Assembly (NCBI RefSeq): GCF_004331265.1
Contig: NZ_SJOO01000003.1
Span: 310,001-374,000, forward strand
DNA: 64,000 nt
Direction of reading: 5' to 3'
Origin: Enterobacter wuhouensis
GTDB lineage: Bacteria; Pseudomonadota; Gammaproteobacteria; Enterobacterales; Enterobacteriaceae
Shown: one piece after another, positions 1-11,744 of the stretch
Position numbering within the stretch: the first letter of the stretch is position 1
Layout of the letters: each line of letters opens with the position of its first letter
Position numbers and translations under genes: made by a program
The notes under the pieces: model-generated
The model's database searches: none
Told to the model about the DNA's origin: nothing
The model's input: only the letters and a program-made list of their open reading frames with translations

Positions 1-238
1 GTGGATAAAAGTCTGTTATGACGCGCAGAATGATGCCATGTTAACGGATGACGCTTCCCTACAGAAAGCGCGGAGTAAGTTTGTTCAGGCCTATGAAGGC
101 AACATGATGGTGCGAGGCGAAGGTGAAGATGTCTGGTATCAACGTTTATGGCGAACGCTTGAGCCAGAATATTTCGAGGCAATCACGGAAGAGGCGCAGC
201 GCTATCTGTTACCGCTGTTCAAATTTAATCAGTCCTGA
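1..238 (+). CDS. recC: RecC, C-terminal end (partial)
   Basis: The open frame enters from the left edge in the frame beginning at base 2 (W-I-K-V-C-Y-D-A-Q-N) and stops at 236-238. The roughly 78 visible residues match the end of E. coli RecC, including KFVQAYEGNMMVRGEG and the terminal LLPLFKFNQS. RecC is the subunit of exonuclease V that recognises Chi and splits the DNA strands ahead of the RecB and RecD motors. The rest of the gene lies outside the window. ptrA, recB and recD follow in the usual order, which supports the call. Confidence 0.95.
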   Translation, partial: WIKVCYDAQNDAMLTDDASLQKARSKFVQAYEGNMMVRGEGEDVWYQRLWRTLEPEYFEAITEEAQRYLLPLFKFNQS

Positions 239-377
239 GTGCTGTATAAAAATTGCGCAGTATGGGGTGTTCATTTATGATGCACTTCTTATCACGGACT
301 GATGTACCCAAAGAAAGAGATGCTGGCGTGTCCAGCACGCAGTTTGTTAATGATGTAGCCGTGATAAAGAGGTCGTA

Positions 378-3260
378 ATGCCAGGCAGCACCTTGTTTAA
401 AGCGTTCGTTTTGTTTGTCGCCCTTTGGGCTCCAGTCACTCAGGCAGATTCCGGTTGGCAACCCGTTCAGGAAACTATCCGTAAGAGCGAAAAAGATACC
501 CGCCAGTATCAGGCTATTCGCCTTGATAACGGGATGACCGTGCTGCTGGTTTCCGATCCGCTGGCGGTAAAGTCTCTGTCCGCGCTTGTTGTACCGGTAG
601 GCTCGCTGCAAGATCCTGAAGCCCACCCAGGGCTTGCGCACTATCTGGAACATATGACGCTGATGGGTTCCAAAAAATACCCGCAGCCAGATAGCCTCTC
701 CGAATTCCTTAAAATGCATGGCGGCAGCCATAATGCCAGTACCGCACCGTACCGCACTGCATTTTACCTCGAAGTTGAAAACGATGCGCTGGTAGGGGCG
801 GTAGACCGCCTGGCTGATGCTATCGCCGCACCGCTGCTCGATAAAAAATACGCCGATCGTGAACGCAATGCGGTGAATGCCGAACTGACCATGGCACGCA
901 CGCGAGACGGTATGCGCATGGCGCAGGTGAGCGCCGAAACCATCAACCCGGCGCACCCGGGGTCGCGTTTTTCCGGCGGTAACCTTGAGACGCTGAGCGA
1001 CAAGCCGGGCAGCCCGGTGCTCGACGCGCTGCACGCATTTCGTGATAACTACTACTCCGCCAATCTTATGAAAGCTGTCATCTACAGCAACAAACCGTTG
1101 CCGGAGCTGGCAAGCATTGCATCGCAGACGTTTGGGCGGGTACCGAATAAAAACATCGATCTGCCAAAGATTGACGTTCCGGTCGTGACCGACGCGCAAA
1201 AAGGGATCGTGATCCACTACGTCCCTGCCATGCCCCGCAAAGTCCTGCGCGTGGAGTTCCGTATTGATAACAACACGGCGCAGTTTCGCAGCAAAACCGA
1301 TGAGCTGGTGACCTATCTTATCGGTAACCGTAGCCCGGGTACGCTGTCCGACTGGCTGCAAAAGCAGGGGCTAGTAGAAGGCATTCGTGCAGATTCCGAT
1401 CCCGTTGTGAACGGCAACAGCGGCGTGCTGGCGATCTCAGCAACCCTGACGGACAAAGGTCTGGCGCACCGCGATGAGGTCGTGGCGGCTATCTTCAGCT
1501 ACCTCTCTTTGCTGCGCGAAAAGGGCGTTGATAAGCACTACTTTGATGAACTGGCCCACGTGCTGGATCTCGATTTCCGTTATCCGTCAATCACGCGCGA
1601 TATGGACTACGTTGAATGGCTGGCGGATACCATGATCCGCGTGCCGGTCGCGCACACGCTGGACGCGGTGAATATTGCTGACCAGTATGATGCGGAGGCG
1701 ATAAAAGCGCGTCTGGCGATGATGACCCCGCAAAATGCGCGAGTCTGGTATATCAGCCCGAACGAGCCGCATAACAAAACGGCCTACTTTGTCGACGCTC
1801 CTTATCAGGTAGATAAGATCAGCGCCCAGACCTTCGCCGACTGGCAGAAAAAGGCCGGAGAGATTGCGCTGCAGATGCCCGAGCTGAACCCCTACATCCC
1901 GGATGATTTTTCGCTGATTAAAACCACGAAGGATTACCCGCACCCGAAACTGATTATCGATGAGCCGACGCTGCGCGTGGTGTACGCGCCAAGCCGCTAT
2001 TTTGCCAGCGAGCCGAAAGCGGATGTCAGCGTCGTGCTGCGCAATCCGAAAGCGATGGACAGCGCAAAAAATCAGGTGATGTTTGCCCTCAATGACTATC
2101 TGGCCGGTATCGCGCTGGACCAGCTCAGCAATCAGGCTGCTGTCGGTGGGATCAGCTTCTCTACCAACGCCAATAACGGGCTGATGGTGAATGCGAACGG
2201 CTATACTCAGCGTTTGCCACAGCTGTTCCAGGCCTTGCTGGAAGGCTACTTCAGCTACACGCCAACCGAAGAACAGCTTGAGCAGGCTAAATCCTGGTAT
2301 GCGCAAATGATGGATTCGGCGGAGAAGGGCAAAGCGTACGATCAGGCGATTATGCCTGCACAGATGCTCTCCCAAATCCCCTATTTCCAGCGTGAAGATC
2401 GTCGGGCGCTTCTGCCATCCATCTCTTTAAAAGACGTGCTGGCCTACCGTGATTCGCTGAAAACCAACACGCGTCCGGAGTTCCTCATTGTCGGGAACAT
2501 GAGCGAGGAACGGGCTAAAGCCCTGGCGAACGATGTGCGAACGCAGCTGGGTTCAAAAGGCGACGAGTGGTGTCGCAACCAGGATGTCCTGGTTGAGAAA
2601 AAGCAGAATGTGATTTTCGAGAAAGCGGGGAGCAGCACCGATTCCGCGCTGGCCGCCGTATTCGTACCGAAGGGCTATGATGAGTTTGCCAGCTCTGCGC
2701 AAAGCGCCGTACTTGGACAAATTATCCAGCCGTGGTTCTACAACCAGCTGCGCACGGAAGAACAGCTTGGCTACGCGGTGTTTGCCTTCTCTATGAACGT
2801 GGGTAGGCAGTGGGGGCTTGGTTTCCTGCTGCAAAGCAGCGATAAGCAGCCTGCGTATCTCTGGCAGCGCTATCAGGCATTCTTCCCGCAGGCAGAAGAA
2901 AAATTGCGCGCAATGAAGCCGGAAGAGTTTGCTCAGATCCAGCAGGCCGTCATCGCGCAGGTCATGCAGCCGCCGCAGACGCTGGGTGAAGAAGCATCCC
3001 AACTGAGCAAAGATTTCGATCGCGGTAATATGAAATTTGATTCGCGTGATAAAGTAGTGGCCGAGATAAAACAGCTGACGCCGCAGAAGGTTGCCGACTT
3101 CTTCCATCAGGCGGTTATCAAGCCGCAGGGAATTGCCATCCTGTCACAGGTTTCCGGTAGCCAGAACGGGAAAACGGAATACGTAGACCCGAAAGGCTGG
3201 AAAGTCTGGAAGAGCGTCACTGCACTGCAGCAATCTATGCCCTGGAGTAAGAAAGAATGA
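378..3260 (+). CDS. ptrA: Protease III (pitrilysin), periplasmic M16 metalloprotease
   Basis: Zinc endopeptidase of the insulinase family that cuts small peptides in the periplasm. 960 residues, against 962 in E. coli. Residues 1-23 form a signal peptide ending in TQADS. The inverted zinc motif HYLEH gives H88, E91 and H92, with the downstream acidic ligand in the segment ERNAVNAELTMAR. The C-terminal half contains the second, inactive M16 repeat with the RTEEQLGY substrate-binding signature. It overlaps recB by four bases (ATGA), so it is translationally coupled to the recombination genes, although no functional link to RecBCD is known. Confidence 0.97.
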   Translation: MPGSTLFKAFVLFVALWAPVTQADSGWQPVQETIRKSEKDTRQYQAIRLDNGMTVLLVSDPLAVKSLSALVVPVGSLQDPEAHPGLAHYLEHMTLMGSKKYPQPDSLSEFLKMHGGSHNASTAPYRTAFYLEVENDALVGAVDRLADAIAAPLLDKKYADRERNAVNAELTMARTRDGMRMAQVSAETINPAHPGSRFSGGNLETLSDKPGSPVLDALHAFRDNYYSANLMKAVIYSNKPLPELASIASQTFGRVPNKNIDLPKIDVPVVTDAQKGIVIHYVPAMPRKVLRVEFRIDNNTAQFRSKTDELVTYLIGNRSPGTLSDWLQKQGLVEGIRADSDPVVNGNSGVLAISATLTDKGLAHRDEVVAAIFSYLSLLREKGVDKHYFDELAHVLDLDFRYPSITRDMDYVEWLADTMIRVPVAHTLDAVNIADQYDAEAIKARLAMMTPQNARVWYISPNEPHNKTAYFVDAPYQVDKISAQTFADWQKKAGEIALQMPELNPYIPDDFSLIKTTKDYPHPKLIIDEPTLRVVYAPSRYFASEPKADVSVVLRNPKAMDSAKNQVMFALNDYLAGIALDQLSNQAAVGGISFSTNANNGLMVNANGYTQRLPQLFQALLEGYFSYTPTEEQLEQAKSWYAQMMDSAEKGKAYDQAIMPAQMLSQIPYFQREDRRALLPSISLKDVLAYRDSLKTNTRPEFLIVGNMSEERAKALANDVRTQLGSKGDEWCRNQDVLVEKKQNVIFEKAGSSTDSALAAVFVPKGYDEFASSAQSAVLGQIIQPWFYNQLRTEEQLGYAVFAFSMNVGRQWGLGFLLQSSDKQPAYLWQRYQAFFPQAEEKLRAMKPEEFAQIQQAVIAQVMQPPQTLGEEASQLSKDFDRGNMKFDSRDKVVAEIKQLTPQKVADFFHQAVIKPQGIAILSQVSGSQNGKTEYVDPKGWKVWKSVTALQQSMPWSKKE

Positions 3261-6200
3261 CCGATACCGCTGAGTCCCTTGATCCCTTACGTTTACCTCT
3301 ACAGGGTGAACGATTGATTGAAGCCTCAGCGGGAACGGGAAAAACCTTTACCATAGCCGCGCTCTATCTGCGCCTGCTGCTGGGGCTTGGCGGAAACGCG
3401 GCTTTTCCACGCCCCCTCAGCGTGGAAGAGCTGCTGGTGGTTACCTTTACCGAGGCAGCCACCGCTGAGCTGCGAGGCCGAATTCGTTCCAACATTCACG
3501 AACTGCGCATCGCCTGTCTGCGTCAGAGCACGGATAACCCGCTTTACGCCAGCCTCCTTGAAGAAATTGCCGATAAGCAACAGGCCGCACAATGGCTGCT
3601 GCTGGCTGAGCGGCAGATGGACGAAGCGTCCGTCTTCACCATTCACGGCTTCTGTCAGCGTATGCTGAGCCTCAACGCGTTTGAATCCGGCATGCTCTTT
3701 GAGCAGCAGCTTATTGAAGATGAGTCCCTGCTGCGCTATCAGGCCTGCGCCGACTTCTGGCGTCGCCACTGTTATCCTCTGCAGCGCGATATCGCCGAAG
3801 CGGTACATGCATTGTGGAGTGGCCCGGAAGCCCTTTTGCGCGCTATCGATCGCTATTTGCAGGGTGAAGCGCCGGTCATTAAATCCCCGCCGCCTGCGGA
3901 TGAAACCCTGGCTTCTCGCCATGAAAAGATTATCGCCCAAATTGCGGCCTTAAAGCAGAAGTGGAACGCCTCCGTCGGTGAGATTGAAGCGATTGTCGAA
4001 AATTCCGGGATCGACAGACGCAAATTCAACCGTGGCAATCAGGGCAAATGGATCGACAAGATCAGCGCCTGGGCGCAGGAAGAGACCCGTGGCTATCAGC
4101 TCCCGGATGCGCTGGAAAAATTTTCCCAGCGTTTCCTGGTCGAGCGAACCAAAGCCGATGGCATTGTCCCTGAGCACGCCCTCTTTGTGGCCATTGAGGC
4201 CTTGCTCGCCGAGCCGTTAACCCTCAATGATTTGGTTATCACCCGCGCCATGACGGAGATCCGCGAAGCGGTATCGCGTGAAAAACGCCGTCGGGGCGAG
4301 CTTGGTTTTGACGATATGTTAAGCCGCCTGGACGCGGCGTTGAGCAGTGAAAACGGTGAAGCGCTTGCCTCTGCAATCCGTACCCGCTTCCCGGTCGCGA
4401 TGATTGATGAATTTCAGGATACCGACCCCCAGCAGTACCGTATTTTTCGCCGTATCTGGCGACACCAGCCGGATACCGCACTGTTGCTGATCGGTGACCC
4501 TAAGCAGGCCATTTACGCCTTCCGTGGCGCCGACATTTTTACCTACATGAAGGCCCGTAGCGAGGTCGCAGCGCATTACACTCTGGACACCAACTGGCGT
4601 TCCTCGCCCGGCATGGTTGAAAGCGTTAACGCGCTGTTCGAGCGTATGGATACGGCTTTCATGTTCAAGGAAATTCCCTTTAAGCCGGTAAAATCCGCCG
4701 CGAAAAATGCCTCTTTGCGCTTTGAATTCAACGGTGCGACGCAGCCAGCCATGAACTTCTGGCTGCTGGAGGGCGAAGGTTATGGCGTTGCTGACTATCA
4801 AAATGCGATGGCGCAGCACTGTGCCGCGCAAATTCGAGACTGGCTCAGCGCGGGCGCTCGCGGTGACGCGGTGCTCTGGAAAGGTGAGAAATCCACGACT
4901 GTAAAAGCCTCCGACATCACGGTGCTGGTACGGAGTCGCCAGGAGGCTTCACTCGTACGCGATGCGCTGACGTTGCTGAATATTCCGTCCGTTTATCTCT
5001 CCAATCGCGATAGCGTGTTTGAAACCCTGGAAGCCCAAGAGATGCTGTGGCTGCTGCAGGCCGTGCTGGCACCGGAGCGTGAGAGTACGCTTCGCAGCGC
5101 GCTGGCCAGCGCCATGCTCGGGCTGAACGCCCGGGATATCGATGCGCTGAACAGCGATGAAGTCGCCTGGGATGCGGTGGTGGAAGAGTTTGTTCACTAT
5201 CGTGAGCGCTGGCAAAAACGCGGCGTGATGGCGATGCTGCGCGAACTGTTGGCGCAGCGCCACATTGCCGAGAATATGCTCGCGACGGCAGGCGGCGAGC
5301 GTCGCCTTACCGATATCTTGCATATCAGCGAGCTGCTGCAGGAAGCGGGGACGCAGCTGGAGAGCGAACACGCGCTGGTGCGCTGGCTGTCGCAGCAAAT
5401 CGCCGACCCAAACAGCAACGCTTCAAGCCAGCAGATGCGTCTTGAGAGTGACAGGCACCTGGTGCAAATCGTCACCATTCATAAATCGAAAGGGCTGGAA
5501 TATCCGCTGGTCTGGCTGCCGTTTATTGCGAACTATCGCGTGCAGGATCAGGCGTTTTATCACGATCGTGACTCGTTTGAAGCGGTCCTTGATTTAAGCA
5601 ACGCCGAATCCAGCGTTGAGCTGGCCGAAGCCGAGCGTCTGGCGGAAGATTTACGCCTGCTCTACGTCGCGCTGACCCGCTCCGTCTGGCACTGTAGCCT
5701 GGGCGTCGCTCCACTTTTCCGCCGTCGGGGAGAGAAGGCGGGGGAAACTGATTTTCATTTGAGCGCTCTCGGGCGGCTTATTCAGCTCGGTGAGCCAAAA
5801 GACGCGGCAGGGCTGCGCCAGTGTCTCGAATCACTCTGCAACGATCATATTGCCCTGCATATCCCGTCCTCTCCGGACAACAGCCGCTGGGAGATGCCGG
5901 AACAGCGCGAAGCGGAGCTGAACGCCCGTCAGATCGCGCGCACCATTGTGGACGACTGGCGCGTCACCAGCTATTCCGGTTTACAGCAGCACGGTCAGAG
6001 CATCGCGCAGGATCTGATGCCAAAGCTGGATGTCGATGCTGCAGGCACCGGCAGCGTGCCGGTTGAGCCGGTACTGACGCCGCATCAGTTTCCACGCGGC
6101 GCGTCACCAGGGACCTTTTTGCACAGCCTGTTCGAAGAGCTGGATTTCACTCAGTCCGTCTCTGACGAGTGGGTGCTGAAAATGCTGCAGAGCGGGGGCT

Positions 6201-6799
6201 ACGACGTGCAATGGCAGCCGGTGCTTAGGGACTGGATTAACGCCATTTTGCAGGCGCCGCTCACGGAGCAGGGTATTTCTCTCAGCCGGTTAACCGCCCG
6301 GGATAAGCAGGTTGAGATGGAGTTTTATCTCCCTATCGCCAGCCCGCTGAAGGCGGACGCGCTGGATGCGCTCATTCGCGAATACGACCCGCTCTCTGCC
6401 GGCTGCACGCCGCTCGGTTTCCGCCAGGTTCAGGGCATGTTGAAAGGTTTTATCGACCTTGTCTTCCGGCACGAAGGCCGTTACTACCTGCTGGATTACA
6501 AATCGAACTGGCTTGGCGAGAACAGCGAAGCCTACACGCAACAGGCGATGGCATCCGCCATGCAAATGCATCGCTACGATCTGCAGTATCAGCTGTATAC
6601 CCTGGCGCTGCATCGCTACCTGCGCCATCGCATCGCGGATTACCGTTACGAAGAACACTTTGGCGGGGTCATCTATCTGTTCCTGCGCGGCGTGGATGCC
6701 GCTGACCCGCACTCAGGTATCTTCACTACCCGTCCTGATGTGGAACTCATTGAAAAAATGGATAATCTGTTTGCCGCAGGCACGGAGGAGGTGGCATGA
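3257..6799 (+). CDS. recB: RecBCD subunit RecB, helicase-nuclease
   Basis: 3'-5' helicase and sole nuclease of exonuclease V; it loads RecA after Chi. 1180 residues, as in E. coli. UvrD-type motor with Walker A SAGTGKT (K29), Walker [13 protein letters not shown] and the motif [14 protein letters not shown]. The RecB-family nuclease domain at the C-terminus keeps LLDYKSNW with D1080 and K1082, so catalysis should be intact. Both ends overlap neighbours by ATGA (ptrA upstream, recD downstream), which indicates coupled translation. Confidence 0.98.
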   Translation: MTDTAESLDPLRLPLQGERLIEASAGTGKTFTIAALYLRLLLGLGGNAAFPRPLSVEELLVVTFTEAATAELRGRIRSNIHELRIACLRQSTDNPLYASLLEEIADKQQAAQWLLLAERQMDEASVFTIHGFCQRMLSLNAFESGMLFEQQLIEDESLLRYQACADFWRRHCYPLQRDIAEAVHALWSGPEALLRAIDRYLQGEAPVIKSPPPADETLASRHEKIIAQIAALKQKWNASVGEIEAIVENSGIDRRKFNRGNQGKWIDKISAWAQEETRGYQLPDALEKFSQRFLVERTKADGIVPEHALFVAIEALLAEPLTLNDLVITRAMTEIREAVSREKRRRGELGFDDMLSRLDAALSSENGEALASAIRTRFPVAMIDEFQDTDPQQYRIFRRIWRHQPDTALLLIGDPKQAIYAFRGADIFTYMKARSEVAAHYTLDTNWRSSPGMVESVNALFERMDTAFMFKEIPFKPVKSAAKNASLRFEFNGATQPAMNFWLLEGEGYGVADYQNAMAQHCAAQIRDWLSAGARGDAVLWKGEKSTTVKASDITVLVRSRQEASLVRDALTLLNIPSVYLSNRDSVFETLEAQEMLWLLQAVLAPERESTLRSALASAMLGLNARDIDALNSDEVAWDAVVEEFVHYRERWQKRGVMAMLRELLAQRHIAENMLATAGGERRLTDILHISELLQEAGTQLESEHALVRWLSQQIADPNSNASSQQMRLESDRHLVQIVTIHKSKGLEYPLVWLPFIANYRVQDQAFYHDRDSFEAVLDLSNAESSVELAEAERLAEDLRLLYVALTRSVWHCSLGVAPLFRRRGEKAGETDFHLSALGRLIQLGEPKDAAGLRQCLESLCNDHIALHIPSSPDNSRWEMPEQREAELNARQIARTIVDDWRVTSYSGLQQHGQSIAQDLMPKLDVDAAGTGSVPVEPVLTPHQFPRGASPGTFLHSLFEELDFTQSVSDEWVLKMLQSGGYDVQWQPVLRDWINAILQAPLTEQGISLSRLTARDKQVEMEFYLPIASPLKADALDALIREYDPLSAGCTPLGFRQVQGMLKGFIDLVFRHEGRYYLLDYKSNWLGENSEAYTQQAMASAMQMHRYDLQYQLYTLALHRYLRHRIADYRYEEHFGGVIYLFLRGVDAADPHSGIFTTRPDVELIEKMDNLFAAGTEEVA

Positions 6800-8616
6800 C
6801 GATGCAGGAATTATTGCTGGACGCGGTAGAGCAACGCTTGCTGCGCCAGCTGGATGTACAGTTTGCGATGATGGTTGCCGGTGAGCAGCCTGCGGTGATG
6901 CTTGCTGCGGCAATGCTCAGCAAAGATGCAGGGGAGGGGCACGTCTGCCTGCCGCTTTCGCGCCTGGCTATTGATGCAAAAATGCCCGCAGCCCTGCAGT
7001 CTTGCTTCGCCCTGCTCGGTGACTCGGTGGACTGGCAGACGGTGCTATTGGATTCATCTGCGGTCAGCCTGTCGGATACCCAGACGCCGCTCATCCTCAT
7101 CGGGGAGCGCTTATACCTTAACCGATTGTGGCGCAACGAGCTGACGGTAGCGCGCTTCTTTAGCGAGACCAACGCCCCGCTACCGTGCGATGAAGCACAG
7201 CTCCGGCAAACGCTGGACTCTCTGTTTATCTCCAGCGAGGCCCTGGACTGGCAGAAAGTGGCGGCGGCGGTAGCGTTAACGCGGCGCATTTCGGTGATTT
7301 CTGGCGGTCCGGGGACGGGGAAAACGACCACCGTTGCAAAACTGCTTGCTGCGCTGATTCAGCTTTCCGGTGAGCAGAAATGCCGTATTCGCCTGGCGGC
7401 GCCCACGGGTAAAGCGGCGGCCCGCCTGACGGAATCTCTGGGGGGGGCGATGCAAAAGCTGCCTCTTAGCGATGCTCAGCTGGCGCTTTTCCCTAAAGAC
7501 GCGAGCACGCTGCACCGTTTGCTCGGCGCGCAGCCGGGCAGCCAACGCCTGCGTTACCATGCCGGAAACCCGCTGCATCTGGACGTGCTGGTGGTGGATG
7601 AGGCTTCGATGATTGACCTGACGATGATGTCGCGGCTAATCGATGCGCTGCCGCCTCACGCTCGCGTTATTTTCCTGGGCGACCGCGATCAGCTCGCCTC
7701 CGTTGAAGCGGGCGCGGTGCTGGGCGATATCTGCACCTACGCCAGCTATGGCTATACCGCCGCGCGCGCCCAGGAGCTGGCGCGCCTGACGGGATGCGCG
7801 CTGGAGGCCAACAGCGTTCCGCAGGCAGCCGCGCTGCGCGACAGCCTCTGTCTGCTGCAAAAAAGCTACCGCTTTGGCAGTGACTCCGGCATCGGCCAGC
7901 TGGCTGCGGCGGTAAACCGCGGCGATCGCCACACCACTCGGGCGGTATTCGACGGCACCTTCACCGATATCGAGAAGAAATCGCTGCAAACCGGGGAAGA
8001 GTATCAGGCGATGCTAAATGACGCCCTGCAGGGGTATCAGCACTTTTTGACCGGCGTTCAGCAGCAGAACGCGCCGGAGCAGGTCATCGCCGCCTTTGGC
8101 GAATATCAGCTGCTGTGTGCCTTGAGGGAAGGGCCTTTCGGCGTAAGCGGTCTGAATGACAGGCTGGAACAGCTACTGGCTCAGAAACGTAAAATCATGC
8201 GTCAGCCGCACTCTCGCTGGTATGAAGGCCGGCCGGTGATGATTTCCCGCAACGACAGCGCGCTGGGCCTGTTCAACGGGGATATCGGAATTGCGCTTGA
8301 CCGTGGACAGGGACTGCGCGTCTGGTTCCAGATGCCGGATGGCAGCGTGAAGTCCGTGCAGCCAAGCCGTTTACCGGAGCATGAGACGGCCTGGGCGATG
8401 ACGGTGCACAAATCACAGGGGTCTGAATTTACCCATGCGGCGCTGATCCTGCCTACGCAGCTCTCACCGGTTATTACCCGTGAGCTTATCTACACCGCAA
8501 TCACCCGTGCGCGTCAGCGCCTGTCGCTGTATACCGATGAGCGGGTGCTGGTACAAGCAATCGCCGCGCGTACGGAGCGGCGAAGCGGGTTAAGCGCAAT
8601 TTTTGAGTCAGCATAG
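6796..8616 (+). CDS. recD: RecBCD subunit RecD, 5'-3' helicase
   Basis: Fast 5'-3' motor of RecBCD that also activates the RecB nuclease. 606 residues, close to the 608 of E. coli. SF1B helicase: Walker [11 protein letters not shown] with K176, Walker [23 protein letters not shown], and the late motif [13 protein letters not shown]. The first ATG overlaps the recB stop by four bases; a second ATG two codons later is also possible. A hairpin just after the stop separates it from convergent argA. Confidence 0.97.
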   Translation: MTMQELLLDAVEQRLLRQLDVQFAMMVAGEQPAVMLAAAMLSKDAGEGHVCLPLSRLAIDAKMPAALQSCFALLGDSVDWQTVLLDSSAVSLSDTQTPLILIGERLYLNRLWRNELTVARFFSETNAPLPCDEAQLRQTLDSLFISSEALDWQKVAAAVALTRRISVISGGPGTGKTTTVAKLLAALIQLSGEQKCRIRLAAPTGKAAARLTESLGGAMQKLPLSDAQLALFPKDASTLHRLLGAQPGSQRLRYHAGNPLHLDVLVVDEASMIDLTMMSRLIDALPPHARVIFLGDRDQLASVEAGAVLGDICTYASYGYTAARAQELARLTGCALEANSVPQAAALRDSLCLLQKSYRFGSDSGIGQLAAAVNRGDRHTTRAVFDGTFTDIEKKSLQTGEEYQAMLNDALQGYQHFLTGVQQQNAPEQVIAAFGEYQLLCALREGPFGVSGLNDRLEQLLAQKRKIMRQPHSRWYEGRPVMISRNDSALGLFNGDIGIALDRGQGLRVWFQMPDGSVKSVQPSRLPEHETAWAMTVHKSQGSEFTHAALILPTQLSPVITRELIYTAITRARQRLSLYTDERVLVQAIAARTERRSGLSAIFESA

Positions 8617-8620
8617 GCAA

Positions 8621-8643
8621 GCCCTCCACCTTTCGGGGAGGGC
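8621..8643. terminator. Hairpin between convergent recD and argA
   Basis: GCCCTCC pairs with GGAGGGC around an eight- or nine-base loop, only a few bases after the recD stop and before the argA stop on the other strand. There is no strong T-run on either side, so it is best read as a weak bidirectional terminator or mRNA end stabiliser. Confidence 0.6.
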
Positions 8644-8649
8644 GTTGAC

Positions 8650-9981
8650 TTATCCCAGGTCGGCCATCAGGACTTTTGAACGGCGCTGATAGTTATACAT
8701 CTCTTTCTTGCTCTCCGGCAGCGAGTCAATATCCACCGGCGTGAAGCCGCGTTCCTGGAACCAGTGAATGCTGCGCGTCGTCAGCACGAACAGCTTGCTG
8801 AGCCCAATCTGGCGAGCCTGTGCCGCCACGCGCTCCAGCAGCACTTCGCCGCGTGACGAGCTGCGGTAGTCCGGATGCACGGCAACGCAGGCCATTTCGC
8901 CGATCTTCTCTTCCGGGAAGGGATAAAGCGCGGCGCAGGCAATGGTCAGGTTATCGCGCTGGATGATGGTGAATTTATCGATCTCCATTTCCAGCTGTTC
9001 ACGCGAGCGGCGAACCAGGATGCCTTGCTGCTCCAGCGGACGGATCAGTTCCAGAATGCCGCCGATATCGTTGATGGTGGCACGGCGGATCTGCTCCGCG
9101 CTCTCCATCACAATCTGCGTGCCGATACCGTCGCGGGAGAACAGCTCCTGCAGCAGGGCGCCGTCTTCCTGATAGCTGATCAGGTGGCTGCGGCGCACGC
9201 CGCTGCGGCAGGCTTTTACGGCGCCGCGCAGAAAGCGCACGGTGCCGGAGTGGTAATCTCCCGCCTCTTCCAGCTCTTCGACGCGCGCCTGCGCTTCGTT
9301 AGGGAATAACTCAGGCACAATCACCCCTTCTTCGTTTTCGACGCCCTGAGAGGAGCAAAACCCAATCATCTTTTCCGCCTTCAGCTTGATGGCTAACTGC
9401 GTGGCGATCTCTTCAGACGTGAGGTTAAAGCTTTCGCCTGTGACGGAAACGGCCACGGGGCCCATCAGCACGATGGCACCGCTGTCCAGCTGGCGGTGAA
9501 TCGCCTCTTCATCAATACGGCGAATACGGCCGCTGTGGCAGTAATCCACGCCATCGTCCACGCCGAGAGGCTGGGCGATGATGAAGTTGCCGCTCACGAC
9601 GTTAATATGCGCACCCTGCAACGGCGTGTTGTTCAGGCTCATCGACAGGCGAGCGGTGATGTCCAGCTGAAGCAGACCCGCCGCCTGCTTAACCAGTTCA
9701 AGGGTTTTGGCATCCGTGACGCGGGTATGCTTGTGATAAATCGGCTCATGGTGATGAGAGGCCAGGTTAGCATCAATCTGCGGGCGGGCACCGTACACCA
9801 CGACCAGGCGGATACCCAGGCTGTGCAGTAGGCCGATGTCGTTGACAATGCTGGAAAAGTTTTCATGCTCAATGGCTTCGCCGCCGAGCATGATGACAAA
9901 CGTTTTTCCCCGATGGGTATTGATATAGGGAACAGAATGGCGGAATCCCTGGACCAGTTCGGTTCTACGTTCCTTCACCAT
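8650..9981 (-). CDS. argA: N-acetylglutamate synthase
   Basis: First enzyme of arginine synthesis: acetyl-CoA plus glutamate gives N-acetylglutamate; inhibited by arginine. 443 residues, exactly the E. coli length, and nearly identical throughout. The N-terminal amino-acid-kinase-like domain (about 20-280, with VIMLGGEAI) binds arginine. The C-terminal GNAT domain (about 295-430) carries [21 protein letters not shown], the acetyl-CoA loop region. The ATG lies just downstream of two ARG boxes, so ArgR repression is expected. Single gene, convergent with recD and divergent from amiC. Confidence 0.98.
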   Translation of the reverse strand: MVKERRTELVQGFRHSVPYINTHRGKTFVIMLGGEAIEHENFSSIVNDIGLLHSLGIRLVVVYGARPQIDANLASHHHEPIYHKHTRVTDAKTLELVKQAAGLLQLDITARLSMSLNNTPLQGAHINVVSGNFIIAQPLGVDDGVDYCHSGRIRRIDEEAIHRQLDSGAIVLMGPVAVSVTGESFNLTSEEIATQLAIKLKAEKMIGFCSSQGVENEEGVIVPELFPNEAQARVEELEEAGDYHSGTVRFLRGAVKACRSGVRRSHLISYQEDGALLQELFSRDGIGTQIVMESAEQIRRATINDIGGILELIRPLEQQGILVRRSREQLEMEIDKFTIIQRDNLTIACAALYPFPEEKIGEMACVAVHPDYRSSSRGEVLLERVAAQARQIGLSKLFVLTTRSIHWFQERGFTPVDIDSLPESKKEMYNYQRRSKVLMADLG

Positions 9982-9993
9982 GGCACAACCCTT

Positions 9994-10032
9994 AATGAAT
10001 GTTTATTCGTAATTTATGTATTTTTATTCGAT
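9994..10032 (-). promoter_or_regulatory. Tandem ARG boxes upstream of argA (ArgR operator)
   Basis: Two 18-base imperfect palindromes fit the ARG-box pattern wnTGAATwwwwATTCAnw: 9994-10011 (core TGAATGTTTATTCG) and 10015-10032 (core TGTATTTTTATTCG). They are separated by three bases, so their starts are 21 bp apart, the spacing expected for one ArgR hexamer. The pair lies 12-50 bases upstream of the argA start, over the expected promoter region. Confidence 0.88.
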
Positions 10033-10197
10033 TGTGGGCGCGTGTGCAAGCCTAAATTTTCTCCGGCACACAGAAAAGAATAAGTAATCCGTGCGTTAAC
10101 GTATGATTGTTTACCCTTTTATAGATGACAGTTTATGCGTCATTCGTTAAAGTTTTCGGTCAATTTGGACTTTTTGTATTTCTTGCTCGGGAGAAGC

Positions 10198-11451
10198 ATG
10201 TCGGGATCCAATTCAGCAATAAGCCGCCGCCGTTTATTAAAAGGGGCCGGGGCAATGTGGTTGCTTAGCGTCAGTCAGGTGGGTCTTGCCGCCACAAGCC
10301 AGGTTGTGGCTGTGCGCGTCTGGCCCTCGTCGACCTATACGCGCGTGACGGTAGAATCCAATCGCGTGTTGAAATACAAGCAATTTGCCCTCAGCAATCC
10401 TGAACGTGTCGTGGTGGATCTCGAAGGTGTTAACCTGAACTCTGTGCTAAAGGGGATGGCGGCGCAGATCCGCGGCGACGATCCTTTTATTAAATCGGCG
10501 CGCGTGGGGCAGTTCGATCCGCAAACCGTGCGCATGGTGTTTGAGCTAAAGCAGAATGTTAAGCCTCAGCTGTTCGCCCTTGCGCCCGTAGCTGCCTTTA
10601 AGGAGCGTCTGGTTATGGATCTTTATCCGGCCAATGCAACGGATATTCAGGACCCGCTCCTGGCACTGCTTGAGGATTACAACAAAGGCGATCTCGACAG
10701 GCAGGTTCCACCAGCGCAAAGCGGCCCGCAGCCCGGGAAGGCAGGGCGCGACCGTCCGATTGTGATCATGCTCGATCCCGGCCACGGTGGGGAAGACTCG
10801 GGAGCCGTCGGGAAATATCACACCCGCGAAAAAGACGTGGTGCTGCAGATCGCTCGTCGTCTCAAGGCCTTAATCGATAAAGAAGGCAATATGCGCGCCT
10901 ACATGACGCGTAATGAAGACGTCTTTATCCCGCTGAAGGTGCGGGTGGCAAAAGCGCAGAAGCAGCGCGCGGATCTGTTCGTCTCGATTCATGCGGATGC
11001 GTTTACCAGCCGTCAGCCGAGCGGCTCTTCGGTATTCGCGCTTTCCACAAAAGGGGCGACCAGTACGGCGGCGCGATATCTTGCCGATACGCAGAACGCC
11101 TCGGATCTTATCGGTGGGGTGGGCAAAAGCGGCGATCGCTACGTCGACCACACCATGTTCGATATGGTGCAGTCGTTGACCATTACCGACAGCCTGAAAT
11201 TTGGTAAGGCGGTGCTGGGCAAGCTGGGCAATATCAATAAGCTGCATAAAAACAGCGTCGAGCAGGCCGGGTTTGCGGTGCTGAAAGCGCCGGATATTCC
11301 GTCCATTCTGGTCGAAACCGCGTTTATCAGCAACGTGGAAGAGGAGCGTAAGCTCAAGACCGCTAAATTCCAGCAGGAAGTGGCGGAGTCGATTCTGGCA
11401 GGGATACGGGCGTATTTCTCGGACGGGGCGACGCTGGCGCGACGTGGTTAA
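10198..11451 (+). CDS. amiC: N-acetylmuramoyl-L-alanine amidase AmiC (Tat-exported)
   Basis: Periplasmic zinc amidase that cleaves the septal peptidoglycan peptide from MurNAc during daughter cell separation; activated by NlpD at the divisome. The ATG at 10198 is chosen because [18 protein letters not shown] matches the start of E. coli AmiC and gives 417 residues; the frame is open 21 codons further upstream. SRRRLLK is a twin-arginine signal. The AMIN targeting domain spans about 35-160 and the Amidase_3 domain about 190-410, with [19 protein letters not shown] and [10 protein letters not shown] carrying the zinc ligands and catalytic glutamate. Confidence 0.97.
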   Translation: MSGSNSAISRRRLLKGAGAMWLLSVSQVGLAATSQVVAVRVWPSSTYTRVTVESNRVLKYKQFALSNPERVVVDLEGVNLNSVLKGMAAQIRGDDPFIKSARVGQFDPQTVRMVFELKQNVKPQLFALAPVAAFKERLVMDLYPANATDIQDPLLALLEDYNKGDLDRQVPPAQSGPQPGKAGRDRPIVIMLDPGHGGEDSGAVGKYHTREKDVVLQIARRLKALIDKEGNMRAYMTRNEDVFIPLKVRVAKAQKQRADLFVSIHADAFTSRQPSGSSVFALSTKGATSTAARYLADTQNASDLIGGVGKSGDRYVDHTMFDMVQSLTITDSLKFGKAVLGKLGNINKLHKNSVEQAGFAVLKAPDIPSILVETAFISNVEEERKLKTAKFQQEVAESILAGIRAYFSDGATLARRG

Positions 11452-11453
11452 TG

Positions 11454-11478
11454 CTGTACGCCGGGTTATCGCCCGGCA
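11454..11478. repeat. REP-like half element after amiC
   Basis: GTACGCCGGGTTATCGCCCGGC forms a short GC-rich hairpin typical of the Y/Z REP units of enterics. It lies between the amiC stop and the T-rich terminator. Related but longer copies occur at 28330-28362 and 40446-40480. Confidence 0.6.
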
Positions 11479-11503
11479 GTTTTCACAAACGGCAGATACA
11501 AAA

Positions 11504-11523
11504 AAACACCCTTAAGGGTGTTT
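11504..11523. terminator. Bidirectional terminator between amiC and the fMet tRNAs
   Basis: AAACACCCTTAAGGGTGTTT is a perfect 20-base palindrome flanked by A-rich and T-rich tracts. It can terminate amiC from the left and the tRNA operon, read on the minus strand, from the right. The last tRNA ends at 11541, 18 bases away. Confidence 0.85.
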
Positions 11524-11540
11524 ATTGTTTTTAGAAGTGT

Positions 11541-11617
<77 letters not shown>

Positions 11618-11624
11618 TCCGTCT

Positions 11625-11640
11625 TTCTACTGTTGTAGAA
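11625..11640. other. Spacer hairpin between tRNA copies 1 and 2
   Basis: TTCTAC-TGTT-GTAGAA forms a six-pair stem in the 44-base spacer. A matching hairpin, TTCTAC-AGTC-GTAGAA, sits at 11873-11888 in the other spacer, followed in both by a similar AT-rich stretch. Likely a precursor-RNA processing structure, or a relic of tandem duplication of the tRNA unit. Confidence 0.6.
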
Positions 11641-11661
11641 ACTTACTTCTTCAAATTTGAT

Positions 11662-11738
<77 letters not shown>

Positions 11739-11744
11739 TCCGTC

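Noticed and set aside
225..1361. 378-residue reading frame antisense to recC end and ptrA
   Set aside because: Lies almost wholly over ptrA, whose protein is clearly conserved. Composition is that of a shadow frame in GC-rich DNA, with no recognisable domain or ribosome site.
9865..10083. 72-residue reading frame over the argA start
   Set aside because: Overlaps the argA start region and its ARG boxes; no ribosome site or conservation evident.
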